Shown here in pieces: positions 62,184 to 64,000 of a stretch of 64,000 bases of DNA. A model generated the notes under the pieces. That model was not told the DNA's origin and did no database searches. It saw only the letters and a list, made by a program, of their open reading frames with translations. How positions within the stretch are numbered: the first letter of the stretch is position 1; every line of letters begins with the position of its first letter. The DNA lies in assembly GCA_036496585.1 (NCBI GenBank), contig DASXLB010000005.1, forward strand, positions 1 to 64,000, in the 5' to 3' direction. This DNA is from Vicinamibacterales bacterium (lineage in GTDB: Bacteria; Acidobacteriota; Vicinamibacteria; Vicinamibacterales; 2-12-FULL-66-21). The position numbers and the translations under genes were made by a program.

Positions 62184-62224
62184 GGGAGCCCGCCCGGGCT
62201 ATTGAACGGGCGGCTCCCTTTTTT
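62184..62224 (+). terminator. Intrinsic terminator after the cupredoxin gene
   Basis: GGGAGCC(C)GCCCG and CGGGCGGCTCCC form a 12-bp stem with one bulged C, followed by six T residues (62219-62224). It ends the + strand transcript and lies 15 nt from the stop of the convergent phosphofructokinase gene. Confidence 0.9.
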
Positions 62225-62238
62225 GTTGGGGCGACGGG

Positions 62239-63537
62239 CTAGTTGGGTGCCGTCGCGAGCGCGGCCGGATCGGCCGGCACACGTGGCTCGTCGGCGGTCA
62301 GGTAGGCGTAGCGTTCGCGAAACGCCTCGGGGGTGCAGTGCGCGATGGCCGCCAGCTTCGCCAGATCGTGGCTATCCTCGAAGTCCTCGCGCTGCAGCCG
62401 GATCATGTAGCGGCGCGCGATTGCGTAGCGCGCCGAGCTGACGACCACCGAACGCACGCGCGTTCGTCCTGTTTCCGGGTCGAGCATCGAGTCGAACGGG
62501 ATGGGCACGAACTGGCCGCCCTGGATCGACACCATCGCCGAGCTGCCGCCCGAGAGCAGATAGCTCGCGGCCGAGTAGCCCAGGTCGCGCGTGTATTCCA
62601 TGTCGAACGGAATCGGATCGGCGCAGCGCAGTTCGTAGCCGATGTTCTTGGCCGAGATCGTCGTCTTGATCTCGTGCTCGCGCAGCCGCTTGCTCACTTC
62701 CGCTTTCAGGATGTCGCCGAGGCTGACCTCGTCGAGCCGGATGTGGCCGTGCGCGTCGCGCTCGACGTCCTTCAGCTCGGCGAGATCTTCGGGCCGCAGG
62801 CTGAGAACGACGCCCTCGGCGATGACCGCGACGCCGTCGCGTCGCCCGTAGCTGAGGCGCTTGATGATCGCCCCGGTCAGCGTGTCCACCACGGTGGCGA
62901 GCGGGGTCGGCGCCTTGAACTCTTCGCCGATGAGCGTGACGGTGGCGCCGGCCGACTTGCCGATCCCGAGCGCCAGGTGCCCGGCCTTGCGTCCCATCGC
63001 CACCACGAAATACCAGCGCGACGTCGTCTTGGCGTCGACCATCAGGTTCTTGAGGACGTCGACGCCGTAGTGGCGCGCTGTCTGGTAGCCGAAGGTGTCG
63101 ATGTGAGCCGGCAGATCGAGGTCGTTGTCGATCGTCTTCGGCACGTGCACGACGCGCAGGGCGCCGGCGGCGTGCTTCTCGAGGCGCATCGCCGAGAACG
63201 CCGTGTCGTCGCCGCCGATCGTGATCAGCCCCGTCACATTGAGGCGCAGCAGCGAGTTCACCGTCAGGTCGAGCAGGCGCGTGTCCTTGGTCGGATTGGC
63301 GCGCGCGATACCCAGCGTCGAGCCGCCGCGGAAGTGGATGCGGCTGACCGCGTCGATGGTCAGCGGGGTGACGTGGTCGACGTCTCCCTGCATGAGCCAC
63401 TCGAAGCCGTCGCGAATGCCGACCACGTCGACGCCCTGCAGGCGCGCGCGAATGGTGGCGGCGGCGATCACGCTGTTGATGCCGGGGGCGGGGCCGCCGC
63501 CGACGAGGATGGCAAGACGCTGATGCTGTTCTGTCAT
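62239..63537 (-). CDS. 6-phosphofructokinase with pyrophosphate-type active site
   Basis: 432 residues from the ATG at 63537. The PfkA-superfamily motifs are complete: GGGPAPGIN (13-21), GGDDT (108-112), PKTIDND (133-139) with the catalytic Asp, the substrate loop MGRKAGHLALGIGKSAGAT, and IGEEFKAP. In ATP enzymes the two key positions are Gly (GGDGS, PGTIDND); in PPi-dependent enzymes they are Asp and Lys, as seen here (Asp111, Lys134). So it most likely uses pyrophosphate and works reversibly in glycolysis and gluconeogenesis. The leader carries a LacI-type operator, and there is no clear ribosome binding site. Confidence 0.92.
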   Translation of the reverse strand: MTEQHQRLAILVGGGPAPGINSVIAAATIRARLQGVDVVGIRDGFEWLMQGDVDHVTPLTIDAVSRIHFRGGSTLGIARANPTKDTRLLDLTVNSLLRLNVTGLITIGGDDTAFSAMRLEKHAAGALRVVHVPKTIDNDLDLPAHIDTFGYQTARHYGVDVLKNLMVDAKTTSRWYFVVAMGRKAGHLALGIGKSAGATVTLIGEEFKAPTPLATVVDTLTGAIIKRLSYGRRDGVAVIAEGVVLSLRPEDLAELKDVERDAHGHIRLDEVSLGDILKAEVSKRLREHEIKTTISAKNIGYELRCADPIPFDMEYTRDLGYSAASYLLSGGSSAMVSIQGGQFVPIPFDSMLDPETGRTRVRSVVVSSARYAIARRYMIRLQREDFEDSHDLAKLAAIAHCTPEAFRERYAYLTADEPRVPADPAALATAPN

Positions 63538-63545
63538 GGGAGCAA

Positions 63546-63559
63546 TGAAATCGATTGCA
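63546..63559 (-). promoter_or_regulatory. LacI-type operator candidate in front of phosphofructokinase
   Basis: TGAAATCGATTGCA fits the LacI-family pattern TGnAAnCGnTTnCA at every fixed position. It lies 8 nt upstream of the start codon, with a TAGCAT -10 element 9 nt beyond it (63574-63569 on the - strand). The same order and spacing precede the cytochrome/PQQ operon at 24882-24911. Confidence 0.7.
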
Positions 63560-63568
63560 GAAAAAAAG

Positions 63569-63574
63569 ATGCTA
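63569..63574 (-). promoter_or_regulatory. -10 element (TAGCAT) of the phosphofructokinase gene
   Basis: On the - strand GTTAGCAT stands 8 nt before the CTGCAATCG of the operator; the cytochrome operon has the identical GTTAGCAT 9 nt before its operator. No good -35 is visible here, suggesting a weaker or activator-assisted promoter. Confidence 0.5.
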
Positions 63575-63580
63575 ACACAC

Positions 63581-63955
63581 TCACGACCACCAGTCGTAGA
63601 GCCAGCGCACGCCCGCGATCGACCCCAGCATCGCCGCCAGCATCCCGGCAAACGTCAGCGACCGCGCCAGCTCGCGGCGCCGCCGTTCCAGCCATACCGC
63701 CGCGAACGGCGCGAGGATCACGCAGCCGACCAGCGCCCGCATCGCCGCCGTGTGCCAGGCGGTGCCCTCCAGACAGGCATCGGCCCGATCCCGAAAGGAC
63801 TGGCGCAGCGTACGGTCCCGAGCGTCGGCGCCGGCCGCGATCCATTTCGCGGTCGGCATCCGGCACGCCTCCCGCCCGGCTCCTTCGACGACGGTGAAGA
63901 CGATCAGCCAGGCAAGGTAGCCGACGACGAGCAGGCGCCAGCGATCCGGCAACAT
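63581..63955 (-). CDS. Small membrane protein of unknown function
   Basis: 124 residues with three hydrophobic segments: LLVVGYLAWLIVFTVVEG near the N-terminus, MRALVGCVILAPFAAVWL in the middle and SLTFAGMLAAMLGSIAGVRW at the end. The loop between the first two holds two cysteines and several charged residues (GREACRMPTAKW... RADACLEGTAW) and probably faces the periplasm, where the cysteines could pair. I do not recognise the family. It ends 43 nt before the phosphofructokinase gene on the same strand, and that gene's promoter lies partly over its 3' end. Confidence 0.7.
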   Translation of the reverse strand: MLPDRWRLLVVGYLAWLIVFTVVEGAGREACRMPTAKWIAAGADARDRTLRQSFRDRADACLEGTAWHTAAMRALVGCVILAPFAAVWLERRRRELARSLTFAGMLAAMLGSIAGVRWLYDWWS

Positions 63956-64000
63956 CCCACCCGCGGTTGTAGCGTACGCACTTGACGCGGCGCAAGCAGC

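Overview
The window is very G+C-rich (about two thirds by eye) and densely coding. No gap between genes exceeds about 180 bases, and I found no rRNA, tRNA, CRISPR array, transposase or phage gene. Gene families point to a heterotrophic, sugar-degrading soil-type bacterium: Planctomycete-type cytochrome/DUF1549/DUF1553 with DUF1501, DUF1080, many Tat-exported TIM-barrel and beta-propeller proteins, and PQQ-type dehydrogenases with Gly/Arg-rich inserts. My best guess is Acidobacteriota, class Vicinamibacteria; this is inference from gene content, not a database result.

Layout. (1) 1-18.9 kb, + strand: three secreted proteins in a row, namely a subtilisin-like protease (5' end cut off), a 3853-residue modular surface protein overlapping it by 4 nt, and a glycine-rich protein; an M1 metallopeptidase follows. 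(2) 21-25 kb, - strand: an operon of a two-heme cytochrome c, a PQQ dehydrogenase and a Tat-exported TIM-barrel protein, divergent from a LacI-type regulator. (3) 26-35.5 kb, - strand: a complete L-rhamnose operon in the order rhamnulokinase, bifunctional aldolase/dehydrogenase, ABC ATPase, permease, permease fused to substrate-binding protein, rhamnose isomerase. (4) 35.6-40 kb, + strand, divergent from it: cupin, TIM-barrel, Gfo/Idh oxidoreductase and DUF1080 protein, a set that resembles 3-keto-glycoside pathways. (5) 40.5-48.2 kb: a translationally coupled membrane protein / MoxR / DUF58 / vWA / double-vWA operon. (6) 48-53 kb: AI-2E-type transporter and two exported PQQ-like propellers. 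(7) 53-62.2 kb: a D-tagatose 3-epimerase family enzyme with a cytochrome c-ComEA-like protein on -, and on + a Planctomycete-type cytochrome, DUF1501 protein, Tat propeller, YVTN lipoprotein, mutarotase-like protein and a cupredoxin. (8) 62.2-64 kb, - strand: a phosphofructokinase with PPi-type active-site residues and a small membrane protein.

How the parts may work together. The rhamnose operon supplies uptake and catabolism to dihydroxyacetone phosphate and lactaldehyde/lactate; the divergent keto-sugar-like operon and exported epimerase-like and dehydrogenase proteins could release or oxidise glycosides; phosphofructokinase links to central glycolysis. A shared promoter-operator cassette, a TAGCAT -10 followed by a near-palindromic ATCGATTGCA site, lies in front of both the cytochrome/PQQ operon and the phosphofructokinase gene. 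This suggests the local LacI regulator, or a paralogue, coordinates them. The first ~19 kb looks like a separate cell-surface/protease locus.
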